In this document: positions 8,080-16,529 of the stretch, in pieces
Layout of the letters: the number at the start of each line of letters is the position of its first letter
How positions within the stretch are numbered: the first letter of the stretch is position 1
Assembly (NCBI GenBank): GCA_023440825.1
Contig: JAEXRL010000012.1
Location: 1-27,157 of the forward strand
DNA from: Pseudomonadota bacterium
GTDB lineage: Bacteria; Pseudomonadota; Gammaproteobacteria; Burkholderiales; Burkholderiaceae_B
Reading direction: 5' to 3'
Length of the DNA: 27,157 nucleotides
Translations under genes and position numbers: made by a program
The notes under the pieces: generated by a model
What the model was told of the DNA's origin: nothing
Databases searched by the model: none
Seen by the model: only the letters and a program-made list of their open reading frames with translations

Positions 8080-11000
8080 TGAAAGCGCTACTCGACTTAT
8101 TTAAGCAGGTCAATCAGGAAGAGCAGTTTGATGCCATTAAAATTGGTATTGCTTCTCCTGAGAAGATCCGTTCCTGGTCTTACGGCGAGGTCCGTAAGCC
8201 AGAAACTATTAACTATCGCACCTTTAAGCCTGAGCGCGATGGTCTGTTCTGCGCCAAAATTTTTGGTCCAGTCAAAGACTACGAGTGTCTGTGCGGTAAA
8301 TATAAGCGCCTTAAGCATCGCGGTGTTATTTGTGAAAAGTGTGGCGTAGAGGTCACCGTTTCCAAAGTACGTCGTGAGCGCATGGCTCACATCGAGCTGG
8401 CTTGTCCGGTTGCGCATATCTGGTTCTTGAAGAGTCTGCCATCCCGTCTGGGTATGGTGCTCGACATGACGCTGCGCGACATCGAGCGTGTACTGTACTT
8501 TGAGGCGTGGTGCGTTATCGAGCCAGGCATGACCCCGTTGAAACGCGGTCAGATTATGTCTGATGACGATTTCTTGGCAAAAACCGAAGAGTACGGTGAC
8601 GACTTCCACGCCCTGATGGGCGCGGAAGCGGTGCGCGAACTGTTGCGTAACATTGACCTTGATCGCGAAGTAGAGCGTTTGCGCGCCGAGCTAAAAGCGA
8701 CTGGTTCCGATGCCAAGATCAAAAAGATCTCCAAGCGTTTGAAAGTTTTGGAAGGGTTCCAGAAGTCTGGTATTAAACCGGACTGGATGATCATGGAAGT
8801 ACTGCCTGTACTTCCTCCTGATTTGCGTCCACTGGTTCCATTGGATGGCGGTCGTTTTGCGACCTCCGACCTAAACGATTTATACCGTCGCGTTATTAAC
8901 CGTAATAACCGATTGAAACGCCTGTTAGAACTCAAGGCACCAGACATCATTTTGCGCAACGAAAAACGTATGCTGCAAGAGTCTGTTGACTCCTTGCTGG
9001 ATAACGGTCGTCGCGGTAAGGCCATGACAGGCGCGAATAAGCGTCAGTTGAAGTCACTGGCCGATATGATCAAAGGTAAGAGCGGTCGTTTCCGTCAAAA
9101 CCTGCTGGGTAAGCGTGTCGATTACTCGGGTCGTTCCGTGATTGTGGTGGGGCCTCAGTTGAAACTGCACGAGTGCGGTTTGCCAAAACTGATGGCTTTG
9201 GAGCTTTTCAAGCCTTTCATTTTCAACCGTTTGGAACTGATGGGTTTAGCTACCACGATTAAGGCGGCTAAAAAGCTGGTGGAAAGCCAAGAGCCGGTGG
9301 TTTGGGATATTCTCGAAGAGGTTATTCGTGAACACCCGATCTTGCTGAACCGTGCGCCGACTTTGCACCGTCTTGGTATTCAGGCCTTTGAGCCAGTCCT
9401 GATTGAAGGTAAAGCGATTCAGTTGCACCCCTTGGTGTGTGCAGCGTTTAACGCTGACTTTGACGGTGACCAAATGGCGGTACACGTGCCGCTGTCTCTG
9501 GAAGCACAGCTAGAGGCTCGCACCTTAATGCTGGCGTCGAACAACGTACTGTTCCCCGCCAACGGTGAGCCTTCTATCGTACCGTCTCAGGATATTGTTC
9601 TGGGTCTGTACTACGCGTCTCGCGAAGCCATTAACGACAAAGGCGAAGGCATGTTCTTCGCGGATGTGGCTGAAGTTCGTCGTGCTTACGATAGCAATGA
9701 GATTTCCCTACAAACTCGCTTAACAGTGCGTATCACCGAATACGAGCAAGGCGAGGACAAAGAGTGGAAACCAGTCGTACAGCGTTATGAAACGACCGCG
9801 GGTCGTGCCATGCTGTCGGAAATCTTGCCTAAGGGCTTGCCGTTTTCCGCGCTCAACCGTACGCTTAAAAAGAAAGAAATTTCGCGTTTGATTAACCAGT
9901 CATTCCGTCGTTGCGGTTTGCGTGCCACAGTAATTTTGGCTGACAAACTCATGCAGGCTGGTTTCAGTCTGGCAACACGCGGTGGTATTTCTATCGCCAT
10001 GAACGACATGCTGGTGCCTGCGGTTAAGCAAGACATCCTTACTCAAGCCAGTAACGAAGTCAAAGAGATCGACAAGCAGTACTCCTCAGGTCTGGTGACC
10101 GCCCAGGAACGTTATAACAACGTCGTGGATATCTGGGGTAAGGCCGGGGATCGCGTGGGTAAAGCCATGATGGAACAACTGGCTACCGAGCCAGTGACGA
10201 ACCGCTTTGGCGAGGAAGTACGTCAGGAGTCTTTTAACTCCATCTATATGATGGCTGACTCCGGTGCTCGAGGCTCTGCAGCACAGATTCGTCAGTTGGC
10301 CGGTATGCGTGGTTTGATGGCTAAGCCTGATGGCTCCATTATTGAAACGCCTATTACCGCTAACTTCCGTGAAGGATTGAACGTACTTCAGTACTTTATT
10401 TCTACACACGGTGCGCGTAAAGGTCTTGCGGATACCGCGCTGAAAACAGCGAACTCCGGTTACTTGACGCGTCGTCTGGTAGACGTTACTCAAGATCTCG
10501 TGATTATTGAGAAAGACTGCGGTACCTCACAAGGCTACACCATGAAAGCCATCTTGGATGGTGGTGAAGTGATTGAGCCCTTGCGTGATTTGATTCTAGG
10601 TCGCGTGGCTGCCGTTGATATCGTGAATCCTGATAATCAGGAAACCGTTGTCAGCGCAGGTACCTTGCTAGATGAAGATATTGTTGAGCTGATCGACTCC
10701 GTTGGAGTGGATGAGGTCAAGATCCGTACACCACTGACATGTGAAACACGTCACGGTTTGTGTGCACATTGTTATGGTCGTGACTTGGGTCGCGGTACAT
10801 TGGTTAGCCGTGGTGAGGCAGTGGGTGTTATTGCTGCTCAGTCTATTGGTGAGCCAGGTACTCAGCTGACCATGCGTACGTTCCACATTGGTGGTGCAGC
10901 ATCGCGTGCCGCCATGGCTAGCTCCGTAGAGACGAAGTCAGCGGGTACTGTAGGCTTTGAAATTGGTTTACGTTATGTGACCAACGCCAAAGGTGAACGT

Positions 11001-12326
11001 ATTGCTATTTCACGTTCGGGTGAAATCGTTATTTTTGACGATAACCGCCGCGAGCGTGAGCGCCATAAAGTGCCTTACGGTGCCACGATTTCTGTCGGTG
11101 ATGGAGAGGTGATCAAGGCCGGTCAGCGTTTGGCTAACTGGGATCCTTTGACCCGTCCTATCGTGTCGGAATACACGGGTACAGTGCGCTTTGAGAACAT
11201 CGAAGAGGGCGTAACCGTTGCTCGTCAGGTTGACGAAGTAACAGGCTTGTCCACCTTGGTTGTGATCACGCCCAAGACCCGTAGCACTGGCAAGACGATC
11301 AACCGTCCGCAAATCAAATTGCTTAACGAAGTTGGGCAAGAGATTAAAATTGCGGGTACTGACCACATGGTCAATATCTCCTTCCCAGTGGGCGCGCTGA
11401 TCACGGTTCGTGACGGACAGCAAGTGTCTGTGGGTGAAATTCTGGCTCGTATTCCTCAGGAATCCCAGAAAACACGTGATATTACCGGTGGTCTGCCACG
11501 TGTGGCTGAGTTGTTCGAGGCACGCTCACCCAAAGATGCTGGCTTGCTAGCGGAAGTTACGGGTACTGTGTCGTTTGGTAAAGACACCAAAGGTAAACAG
11601 CGTCTGGTCATTACCGACCTGGATGGTGTGAGCCATGAGTTCTTGATCCCCAAAGAGAAGCAGGTACTGGCTCACGACGGGCAGGTAGTCAACAAAGGTG
11701 AAATGATTGTTGATGGTCCTCCCGATCCGCACGATATTTTGCGTCTCAAGGGCATCGAAAAGCTGGCGAACTACATCGTTAACGAAGTTCAAGACGTTTA
11801 TCGCTTGCAGGGTGTGAAGATCAACGACAAGCACATTGAAGTGATTGTGCGTCAGATGTTGCGTCGCGTGAATATTGTTGATGCTGGTGATACAGGCTTT
11901 ATTACCGGTGAGCAAGTTGAGCGCTCTGAGTTGTTGAACGAGAACGATCGTGTTCTGGCAGACAATGGTATTCCCGCCACTTACGAAAACGTATTGCTGG
12001 GTATTACCAAGGCTTCCTTGTCTACAGATTCGTTCATCTCGGCGGCTTCTTTCCAAGAAACAACACGAGTTCTGACTGAAGCGGCGATCATGGGTAAAAC
12101 CGATGATCTGCGAGGTCTGAAAGAGAACGTTATCGTGGGACGTCTGATTCCTGCGGGTACCGGTATGGCCTACCATATTGCCCGCAAGCAAAAAGAGGTT
12201 TTTGAGGCAGCAGAACGCAAAGCAGCACGTGAGCTTGAAAACCCTTTTGGCAATTCGGCTGACGAGGAGCCAGCGAGCAGCCCAGAGGCTTCTACCGTAG
12301 CACCTAGCGAGGACAGCGCCGAGTAA
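8079..12326 (+). CDS. rpoC: DNA-directed RNA polymerase subunit beta'
   Basis: 1415 aa. The catalytic NADFDGD motif is at 458-464, with D460, D462 and D464 holding the active-site Mg2+. The N-terminal zinc site uses C70, C72, C85 and C88; the second zinc site uses C814, C888, C895 and C898. These numbers coincide with E. coli. The trigger-loop region with MMADSGARGSAAQIRQLAGMRG is intact. The C-terminus ends in an acidic, Ser/Pro/Ala-rich tail (about 1390-1415) of low conservation. TAATG overlap with rpoB couples translation of the two subunits. A strong terminator follows. Confidence 0.99.
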   Translation: MKALLDLFKQVNQEEQFDAIKIGIASPEKIRSWSYGEVRKPETINYRTFKPERDGLFCAKIFGPVKDYECLCGKYKRLKHRGVICEKCGVEVTVSKVRRERMAHIELACPVAHIWFLKSLPSRLGMVLDMTLRDIERVLYFEAWCVIEPGMTPLKRGQIMSDDDFLAKTEEYGDDFHALMGAEAVRELLRNIDLDREVERLRAELKATGSDAKIKKISKRLKVLEGFQKSGIKPDWMIMEVLPVLPPDLRPLVPLDGGRFATSDLNDLYRRVINRNNRLKRLLELKAPDIILRNEKRMLQESVDSLLDNGRRGKAMTGANKRQLKSLADMIKGKSGRFRQNLLGKRVDYSGRSVIVVGPQLKLHECGLPKLMALELFKPFIFNRLELMGLATTIKAAKKLVESQEPVVWDILEEVIREHPILLNRAPTLHRLGIQAFEPVLIEGKAIQLHPLVCAAFNADFDGDQMAVHVPLSLEAQLEARTLMLASNNVLFPANGEPSIVPSQDIVLGLYYASREAINDKGEGMFFADVAEVRRAYDSNEISLQTRLTVRITEYEQGEDKEWKPVVQRYETTAGRAMLSEILPKGLPFSALNRTLKKKEISRLINQSFRRCGLRATVILADKLMQAGFSLATRGGISIAMNDMLVPAVKQDILTQASNEVKEIDKQYSSGLVTAQERYNNVVDIWGKAGDRVGKAMMEQLATEPVTNRFGEEVRQESFNSIYMMADSGARGSAAQIRQLAGMRGLMAKPDGSIIETPITANFREGLNVLQYFISTHGARKGLADTALKTANSGYLTRRLVDVTQDLVIIEKDCGTSQGYTMKAILDGGEVIEPLRDLILGRVAAVDIVNPDNQETVVSAGTLLDEDIVELIDSVGVDEVKIRTPLTCETRHGLCAHCYGRDLGRGTLVSRGEAVGVIAAQSIGEPGTQLTMRTFHIGGAASRAAMASSVETKSAGTVGFEIGLRYVTNAKGERIAISRSGEIVIFDDNRRERERHKVPYGATISVGDGEVIKAGQRLANWDPLTRPIVSEYTGTVRFENIEEGVTVARQVDEVTGLSTLVVITPKTRSTGKTINRPQIKLLNEVGQEIKIAGTDHMVNISFPVGALITVRDGQQVSVGEILARIPQESQKTRDITGGLPRVAELFEARSPKDAGLLAEVTGTVSFGKDTKGKQRLVITDLDGVSHEFLIPKEKQVLAHDGQVVNKGEMIVDGPPDPHDILRLKGIEKLANYIVNEVQDVYRLQGVKINDKHIEVIVRQMLRRVNIVDAGDTGFITGEQVERSELLNENDRVLADNGIPATYENVLLGITKASLSTDSFISAASFQETTRVLTEAAIMGKTDDLRGLKENVIVGRLIPAGTGMAYHIARKQKEVFEAAERKAARELENPFGNSADEEPASSPEASTVAPSEDSAE

Positions 12327-12345
12327 GCTCTGTTCAAGCAGTAAG

Positions 12346-12377
12346 AAACGCCACAGTCATGACTGTGGCGTTTTTTT
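12346..12377 (+). terminator. Intrinsic terminator of the rpoBC operon
   Basis: A perfect 28-base palindrome (12346-12373) can form a stem of about 12 bp around a four-base loop, and seven T follow from 12371. It ends transcription from rpoC and lies between two converging genes. In the opposite direction only three T follow the stem, so it works mainly on the + strand, though it may also slow transcripts from the exporter gene. Confidence 0.93.
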
Positions 12378-12380
12378 ATG

Positions 12381-13031
12381 TCAAAGCATATCGTTAAGCA
12401 GTAAAGGGTGTAGTACTCGATAAGCAGCCAGCAAGCCCAAAGTGATGAAGATCATGGCACAGCTACGCTCTATATAAGGGGCAAGCTGATACAGGCGGCG
12501 TTGCCACTTGCTATGGCTCAGTAAGCGTATGAGCAGGGTGTTCCACAAGTAGACCACCATACACATCCATAAACCCATGGCCACACGTAAGCCTTGATCA
12601 TTTTCAGCACTGGGTAGCAAGTTAGCCAAGCTGAGATAAAACAGGACGTTTTTTGGATTTAGTAAGGCCGATACGAAGCCTTGCATAAAGCAGCTTAGCC
12701 AAGTAGCGTGTGCTGTACTGGCTTTGTAAGGATCGCTACTGTAGCTTGTAGCAGTCAGGCTCGAACGCCAGAACTGTAGTCCAAGATAGAGTAAAAAAGC
12801 GCTGCTGGCCCATTGCATCGCCACTGCTAAGTAAGGGCTGTGCTGTAGTAAATGGGTGCCCGACAAGGCCAAGCTGATGTAGAGCCCATTTACCCCGCTT
12901 ATGCCTAACACCGTCGCATGAGCATAGTGCTTGCCATGGCGTAGGCTAGTTTTGGTGAGCAATAAAAAGTCGGGGCCTGGGCTAAGTAATGCTAAGAAAT
13001 GACTGCTGGCGACAAATAAAAAAATGCTCAT
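12381..13031 (-). CDS. LysE/RhtB-family amino-acid exporter
   Basis: 216 aa, typical for the LysE/RhtB family of inner-membrane exporters of amino acids or small metabolites. Family marks are the N-terminal SPGPD motif (17-21) after the first hydrophobic segment and LNPKNVLFYLS (124-134). About six membrane segments are visible (around 2-16, 40-57, 68-88, 112-140, 148-171 and 190-207). The substrate cannot be read from sequence. The start codon has no good ribosome site and lies two bases after a long hairpin (13034-13066). A consensus TATAAT 46 bases upstream suggests its own promoter. An AraC-type gene two genes upstream is a possible regulator, as such regulators often accompany LysE genes. 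Confidence 0.88.
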   Translation of the reverse strand: MSIFLFVASSHFLALLSPGPDFLLLTKTSLRHGKHYAHATVLGISGVNGLYISLALSGTHLLQHSPYLAVAMQWASSAFLLYLGLQFWRSSLTATSYSSDPYKASTAHATWLSCFMQGFVSALLNPKNVLFYLSLANLLPSAENDQGLRVAMGLWMCMVVYLWNTLLIRLLSHSKWQRRLYQLAPYIERSCAMIFITLGLLAAYRVLHPLLLNDML

Positions 13032-13033
13032 GA

Positions 13034-13066
13034 CGACATCTAGGTTTACGAAAAAACCTAGTGTCG
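13034..13066 (-). promoter_or_regulatory. Hairpin abutting the exporter start codon
   Basis: Thirteen pairs (13034-13038 with 13062-13066, then 13040-13047 with 13054-13061), one bulged base at 13039 and a six-base loop. On the - strand it ends two bases before the exporter ATG, covering the ribosome-binding region. It could hold translation low or stabilise the 5' end of the mRNA. No T-run follows, so it is unlikely to be an efficient azurin terminator. Confidence 0.5.
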
Positions 13067-13076
13067 CCTTCCTCAG

Positions 13077-13082
13077 ATTATA
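13077..13082 (-). promoter_or_regulatory. Candidate -10 box for the exporter gene
   Basis: On the - strand this reads TATAAT exactly, between the azurin stop and the exporter start. Transcription would begin near 13070, making the following hairpin the very 5' end of the mRNA. No convincing -35 box is found at 16-18 bases upstream, so an activator may be needed or the match is chance. Confidence 0.35.
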
Positions 13083-13107
13083 AGTATTGGATGAAATTGC
13101 GCAGTGC

Positions 13108-13554
13108 TTAGTTAGCTACGGCAATTTTTCCTGTCATCATGGTCCAGTGACCAGGGAAAGAGCAATAAAACGCATAGTCTTCACCTTCTTTGAGCTGGCT
13201 GACATCAAAGGTGAGCGTAGCGGTTTCACCACCACCTATTACGGCAGTATGAGCAATGACACGCTCATCGCCGGGTTTGACATAGTCCTTGTCTAGGCCT
13301 GCTGCCATACCATCTGTGGCAACAGCGGTTTCATCCGATTTTTTGCTGATGACTACGTTATGCCCCATGCTGGCTTTAGGCAATTTACCCGTGTGCTTGA
13401 GCTCAATCGTAAATTCAGTGCATGCTTTGTCTATGACTATTTCTTTGGTATTGAATTGCATGGCGTCATTGCCTTCTACAGTGACTTGGCAATTGGCAAA
13501 TACCGGTAAACTGCACAGGCTTAATATAGCAGCTAGGCTTACTTTGCTTAACAT
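13108..13554 (-). CDS. azu: Azurin, periplasmic blue copper protein
   Basis: 148-aa precursor with a signal peptide (1-20, cleavage after VFA) and a mature domain of about 128 aa. The type 1 copper ligands are all present: G64 and H65 in MGHN, C131 and H136 in CSFPGH, and M140. These equal Pseudomonas azurin G45, H46, C112, H117 and M121. Cysteines 22 and 45 match the conserved disulfide. Azurin shuttles electrons in the periplasm, for example to nitrite reductase or cytochrome c peroxidase. The start at 13554 is chosen because it yields a clean signal peptide and has GGGAG eight bases upstream; earlier in-frame starts would add a non-secretory leader. Confidence 0.96.
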   Translation of the reverse strand: MLSKVSLAAILSLCSLPVFANCQVTVEGNDAMQFNTKEIVIDKACTEFTIELKHTGKLPKASMGHNVVISKKSDETAVATDGMAAGLDKDYVKPGDERVIAHTAVIGGGETATLTFDVSQLKEGEDYAFYCSFPGHWTMMTGKIAVAN

Positions 13555-13695
13555 AGAGTGAACTCCCAAAGAATGGCTGATCAGCGCTGGCGTAGGCATA
13601 CTAGCAGGGTGACCATGCCTATAAAAATAAATAGTACAGACTTCAGTCATGGTATTCATTTCTGAGTCTGTCTACAGAGTTTATCTGCCCTTAAT

Positions 13696-13709
13696 TTGAT
13701 CTAAGACAA
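13696..13709. promoter_or_regulatory. Possible ANR/FNR-like site upstream of azurin
   Basis: TTGAT-CTAA-GACAA matches the TTGAT-N4-ATCAA consensus at 8 of 10 positions; the left half is perfect. It sits about 142 bases upstream of the azurin start on the - strand, in the only intergenic space of that gene. Azurin genes in pseudomonads are activated by ANR. No well-placed -10 box was found about 41 bases downstream of its centre, so support is weak. Confidence 0.22.
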
Positions 13710-13739
13710 AGCCCCTGATAGCAGTGTTGAATGTTTGTC

Positions 13740-14543
13740 TCATGCTTGATACTGCTTGGGAGTCACGGCGGTGTATTGCTTGAAGACGCGTTGAAAATGA
13801 CTTTGGTCTGCAAAATCCAGTTCGTAAGCCACTTGGCTAATAGGCTGCTTTTTTGAAAGGGCTAAACGTGCTGTGTTGATGCGGTGATTTTGCAACCAAC
13901 GCTGAGGAGTTAAACCAGTGCAGGTTCGAAACAGACGTATTAGTTGAAAGGGACTTAAGCCTATCGCCGCAGCCCAATGTCTTAGGTTTAGCTTTTGTGC
14001 TCCGTATTGGTCGACGTAACGCAATGCGGATGTAAGTAATTGCTGGTGCTGAGGATCTGTGGCCGGGATAAGTATTTGCTCAGAGCTAGGTGCGCTAGTT
14101 AGATGATGCAGCAGTGCCATTAGAGCCTGTTTTTTCTGCCCCACAGGGGCTGTGGAAAACAGCAGGGCATTACAGTCGGAAAAACACTTATAACTCTGTG
14201 CTTGTCTGTACAGCCGTACTGAGTGGCTAGAAAAGGGAACGGGCTGCCCTAGCGACTGCAAGCTAGTATGGAGCCAGGCCGTTTGGATATGCAGCATTTG
14301 ATAGCTCCAAGACGGACTAAAACGTGGATTGCAGGCGTGAGTGAGGTGAGCGGGAATCAGAATGACATCACCCGCTTGCAAGGTTTGATGAAAACCGCAA
14401 GCAGCGTTAAAAATACTATTTCCCGCGTCAATAGCTCCGATAGAGTAAAAAGGGTGGTGATGCGGTCGGTAGCAGGCTTGGCTATTGATGGCACGCCGGC
14501 TTTCAACAAAAGGCAGTCGGGAATCACGCCAGAACTGTTGCAT
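13740..14543 (-). CDS. AraC-family transcriptional regulator
   Basis: 267 aa with the two-part AraC design. The N-terminal cupin-like sensing domain (about 10-95) carries a histidine-rich RPHHHPFYSIG and DVILIPAHLTHACNP. The C-terminal DNA-binding domain (about 170-267) has two helix-turn-helix units, the first around LRHWAAAIGLSPFQLIRLF (187-205) and the second around ISQVAYELDFADQSHFQRVFKQ (235-256). The start is only four bases after the histidine-kinase stop and has no clear ribosome site, so it probably depends on translational coupling. Regulators of this type are often neighbours of LysE exporters, and one lies two genes downstream. The ligand is unknown. Confidence 0.9.
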   Translation of the reverse strand: MQQFWRDSRLPFVESRRAINSQACYRPHHHPFYSIGAIDAGNSIFNAACGFHQTLQAGDVILIPAHLTHACNPRFSPSWSYQMLHIQTAWLHTSLQSLGQPVPFSSHSVRLYRQAQSYKCFSDCNALLFSTAPVGQKKQALMALLHHLTSAPSSEQILIPATDPQHQQLLTSALRYVDQYGAQKLNLRHWAAAIGLSPFQLIRLFRTCTGLTPQRWLQNHRINTARLALSKKQPISQVAYELDFADQSHFQRVFKQYTAVTPKQYQA

Positions 14544-14547
14544 GTAT

Positions 14548-16512
14548 TTACTGTGGCGCTAAGGCCGCTTTTAGACTAATAATAAATGTACTGCCTTGTC
14601 CTAATACGCTTTGGACCTGTATATCGCCACCATGTCGGTGGATGACAGTTTTCACAAAAGCCAAGCCCAAGCCACTGCCTGTTGGAGCATGCTCTTGATC
14701 GGAGTGCGCTCGGTGGTAGGGTTCAAATAAGGAGGGTAGGTGTTCGGCCGCAATACCCCATCCTTGATCGCTTAAGTAAAGCAAGATTAGCTCGCCCTGG
14801 GCTATAAAGTTGGCTGATACGCTATTGCCTGCCGGCCCGTATTTAATTGCATTTTCAATCAGATTGCTTAGCACTCGACGCAGCATGGGGGCATTACCCA
14901 GTACCCAGGCCTCACTGGTAGTGGCGTAATGCAGTTGCACTTGCTTGCGTTGAGCGAGCGCCCAGCACTGATCCAGGCTATCTGCCAGTAAATCTGCCAG
15001 GTTTACTGGCTCTAGCGCCATATCCATGGCTTCAGCACGCGCTAGATTCATGAAGTTATCGACCAGCTCCAGCGTTTGTGTTGCATAAGTTTCCACATGC
15101 TCAAGCAGCGCATCCGAATCTAGCTTATGTGCCGGGTCTTTTTGGAGAGCGCTTAAGGCTAGCAAAGAGTTTTGCGGTGCGCGCATATCATGTGAGATGA
15201 AGCGCAGTGTTTCTTCCCGTTTAGTCTGCGCTTGGCGCAGTAAATCTATCGATTTATGCAATAAAGACAGACGCTGCGGCAGGCTGCGTGCACGGCGCTC
15301 GACGCTTGAGCCTTGTAATGAGGCTTTGATTTCCGGGTAATCGAGTTGCAGTTTTTCTAGATCCAGCGACACTTGTCGTAGTGCGGCCTCCTGACTACGC
15401 CAGTGCCACAATGGGTAGGCGAGTAAAGTAACGAGCAAACTGGCTGTTGGGGGTATCCAGAATCCGAGCCAGTGCATGGCGACCCAGTTCAGCATAAAAA
15501 TGCCTAAGAGTGCAAAACTGAGGGAAACAAAAGCGAGCCTAGGGGACAGGCGTAAAAAAAGCAGGCACAGGATGAACACGGGAACGAACGATAGCAGTGC
15601 ATTGACCCAATCAGGGGGAATGTCTATCCAGCGGTCAGTTTGTGTGGCCACTACTATGTTGGCCAAAATCTCCATGCCGGACATGGTCGATTGCTCGGCT
15701 TTGGACATGGGCGTTGAAAACGTATCGCCTAAGCCACTGCTCCAGGCTCCAATGAGTACGTATTTATCTTTAAAAAATTCAGGCGGATAGTGGCCCTGTA
15801 ATACGCTGTAGTATGACAAGGTATTGAAGTGCCCAGGCCGCCCCAGAAAAGGGATATGGCGGGCAGAAGTGTTCAGCTTGGTGCGTGCCGTGCTGACGGC
15901 GTCCTGGTCTGCAGCCACCTCAAGCATGGCAGGAGAAAAATGTTGCAGTACGTCTGCATTGGGCAGTGGGTGCCAGAGCTTCACTTTACGCACAACACCG
16001 TCCGCATCAGGATAGATGTTGATGTAGCCAAGTTGAGCGGCGGCTTGTTCAAGCTGGGCTAAGGGGCGTGCTAACTGGCCGGTGCTGGGGTGATACACCT
16101 CAGGCAGAATTACCCTTCCGTGTGTGGCAATCGCTGTGGCCAGTATTTCGTCATCGTCAGGGTATGCTGGATTGGCTTCCTGAAACACCATATCCATGCC
16201 CACGACGCGTGCTTCGCGTAAGTGATGTAACAACTCGGCGTGCGTGGTTCGTCGCCAGGGCCAGTAGCCCAGTTTGGCAATGCTGCCATCGTCTATGGCA
16301 ATGAGTACGATGTCCTGAGGTGCAGGAGCAGGCACAGTTAGGGTGAGCGTGAAATCGTAAAATGTATTGTCGAGTCGGCGCAGCCCTGTTTCAGAGCGAT
16401 AAAAACTGAGTAAAAGAGTTAATACAAACAGGAATGCGGTAACGAGTCGCCATTCCTGCTGTAAGTGGTAGTTCAGTGATTGGCGGTTGGAAGGGGATTC
16501 ACTGCGTGCCAT
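14548..16512 (-). CDS. CHASE2-domain sensor histidine kinase
   Basis: 654-aa inner-membrane kinase. Layout: membrane segment (about 23-38); CHASE2 sensing domain outside the cytoplasm (about 43-300, with VLIAIDD, GYWPWRR, GMDMVF and DKYVLIGAW); three membrane segments (about 305-321, 325-345 and 348-369); a coiled linker; a dimerisation/phosphoacceptor box FISHDMRAP with H441; and an ATPase domain with N box NLIENAIKYGP (N554), G1 box DQGWGI (582-587), F box LFEPYHR and G2 box GSGLGL. All catalytic elements are intact. The ATG at 16512 is preferred over the TTG at 16518; neither has a clear ribosome site, consistent with coupling to the FecR/LysM gene 17 bases upstream. Likely partner: the response regulator at 17618-18322. 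Confidence 0.93.
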   Translation of the reverse strand: MARSESPSNRQSLNYHLQQEWRLVTAFLFVLTLLLSFYRSETGLRRLDNTFYDFTLTLTVPAPAPQDIVLIAIDDGSIAKLGYWPWRRTTHAELLHHLREARVVGMDMVFQEANPAYPDDDEILATAIATHGRVILPEVYHPSTGQLARPLAQLEQAAAQLGYINIYPDADGVVRKVKLWHPLPNADVLQHFSPAMLEVAADQDAVSTARTKLNTSARHIPFLGRPGHFNTLSYYSVLQGHYPPEFFKDKYVLIGAWSSGLGDTFSTPMSKAEQSTMSGMEILANIVVATQTDRWIDIPPDWVNALLSFVPVFILCLLFLRLSPRLAFVSLSFALLGIFMLNWVAMHWLGFWIPPTASLLVTLLAYPLWHWRSQEAALRQVSLDLEKLQLDYPEIKASLQGSSVERRARSLPQRLSLLHKSIDLLRQAQTKREETLRFISHDMRAPQNSLLALSALQKDPAHKLDSDALLEHVETYATQTLELVDNFMNLARAEAMDMALEPVNLADLLADSLDQCWALAQRKQVQLHYATTSEAWVLGNAPMLRRVLSNLIENAIKYGPAGNSVSANFIAQGELILLYLSDQGWGIAAEHLPSLFEPYHRAHSDQEHAPTGSGLGLAFVKTVIHRHGGDIQVQSVLGQGSTFIISLKAALAPQ

Positions 16513-16529
16513 AGACAATGAGGTCGTGA

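Noticed and set aside
11547..12191. 214-codon open frame on the - strand within rpoC, and similar long antisense frames (for example 1311-2144)
   Set aside because: They are shadows of strongly biased coding sequence in rpoC and ribosomal genes; no known domain, ribosome site or independent codon pattern was seen.
13555..13659. Upstream in-frame starts for azurin (13659 and others)
   Set aside because: The ATG at 13554 has a ribosome site and gives a standard signal peptide; the extra 35 residues look random.
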